Of a DNA stretch of 6,166 bases, positions 5,971 to 6,166 are shown in pieces. Both the position numbers and the translations under genes were made by a program. The stretch is taken from contig DROE01000257.1 in assembly GCA_011322005.1 (NCBI GenBank), positions 1 through 6,166 of the forward strand. Direction: 5' to 3'. This DNA comes from Devosia sp. Lineage in GTDB: Bacteria > Pseudomonadota > Alphaproteobacteria > Rhizobiales > Devosiaceae. Position 1 is the stretch's first letter. Each line of letters opens with the position of its first letter. The notes under the pieces are model-generated. The model saw only the letters and a program-made list of their open reading frames with translations. It was not told the origin of the DNA and made no database searches.

Positions 5971-6166
5971 ATGGTTGAAATGGTGACCAGACCCTATGCG
6001 GCGGCTTTTGAAAGACACGCCCTAGCCAACCCCGATGTTCTGTGCCTGTCGGCAGACCTTACATCGTCATGCGAGATTGACGGGTTTCGGGACCGGCACC
6101 CGGAGCGGTTTTTGTCCATGGGCATGGCAGAGCAGAACATGATGAGCTTTGCCGGGGGGCTGGGCC
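5971..6166 (+). CDS. Transketolase-like C-terminal subunit, start (runs off the right edge)
   Basis: Sixty-five codons are visible without a stop. SADLTSS (27-33) and PERFLSMGMAEQNMM (44-58) match the start of the pyrimidine-binding domain of transketolases. Glu54 in GMAEQN is the conserved glutamate that activates the thiamine cofactor of the partner subunit. The active site is thus split between this protein and the one ending at 5959. ATG at 5971 has GAGGAG (5958-5963), overlapping the previous stop, 7 nt upstream, so the pair is almost certainly co-transcribed and made together. The rest of the domain and the C-terminal transketolase domain lie beyond the window. Confidence 0.88.
   Translation, partial: MVEMVTRPYAAAFERHALANPDVLCLSADLTSSCEIDGFRDRHPERFLSMGMAEQNMMSFAGGLG

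Noticed and set aside
1..6166. CRISPR arrays, insertion sequences, tRNA or rRNA genes
   Set aside because: No repeat arrays, transposase motifs, terminal repeats or RNA gene signatures were seen; nearly all sequence is explained by the sugar genes.

Overview
The window is a bacterial sugar-uptake and catabolism locus. GC-rich coding sequence, strong AGGAGG-type ribosome binding sites, and an ABC importer of the ribose/xylose type beside an FGGY kinase and a two-gene transketolase suggest an alphaproteobacterium (Rhizobiales- or Rhodobacterales-like). That assignment is inference from style and gene content; there is no rRNA or other taxonomic marker here.

Layout. Positions 1-282, minus strand: the first 94 codons of an FGGY-family carbohydrate kinase, which starts at a TTG codon and runs off the left edge. 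Positions 283-417: a divergent promoter region with a 31-bp inverted-repeat operator. Positions 418-4968, plus strand: an ABC importer operon with a periplasmic sugar-binding protein, a gap holding a strong stem-loop, a double-domain ATPase, and two permeases that overlap head to tail. Positions 4969-5032: a short intergenic region with a second operator of the same architecture. Positions 5033-6166, plus strand: the N-terminal (thiamine-diphosphate binding) subunit of a split transketolase, then the start of its C-terminal (pyrimidine-binding) subunit, cut by the right edge.

How it fits together. The importer would bring in a small sugar or polyol. The kinase, closest by motif to L-xylulose/erythritol-type FGGY kinases, would phosphorylate a ketose. 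The transketolase pair would move a two-carbon unit from that phosphate to a central-metabolism acceptor. This combination resembles the known transketolase route of D-apiose breakdown (apulose kinase plus a two-subunit apulose-4-phosphate transketolase), but no isomerase or dehydrogenase is visible and the substrate cannot be proven from this window.

The most striking non-coding signal is the pair of matching operators, at 307-337 and 4975-5005. Each has arms TTACATATG and CATATGTAA separated by exactly 13 bp. They lie in front of the kinase/importer and transketolase units, so the three transcription units probably form one regulon of a local regulator that is not in the window.
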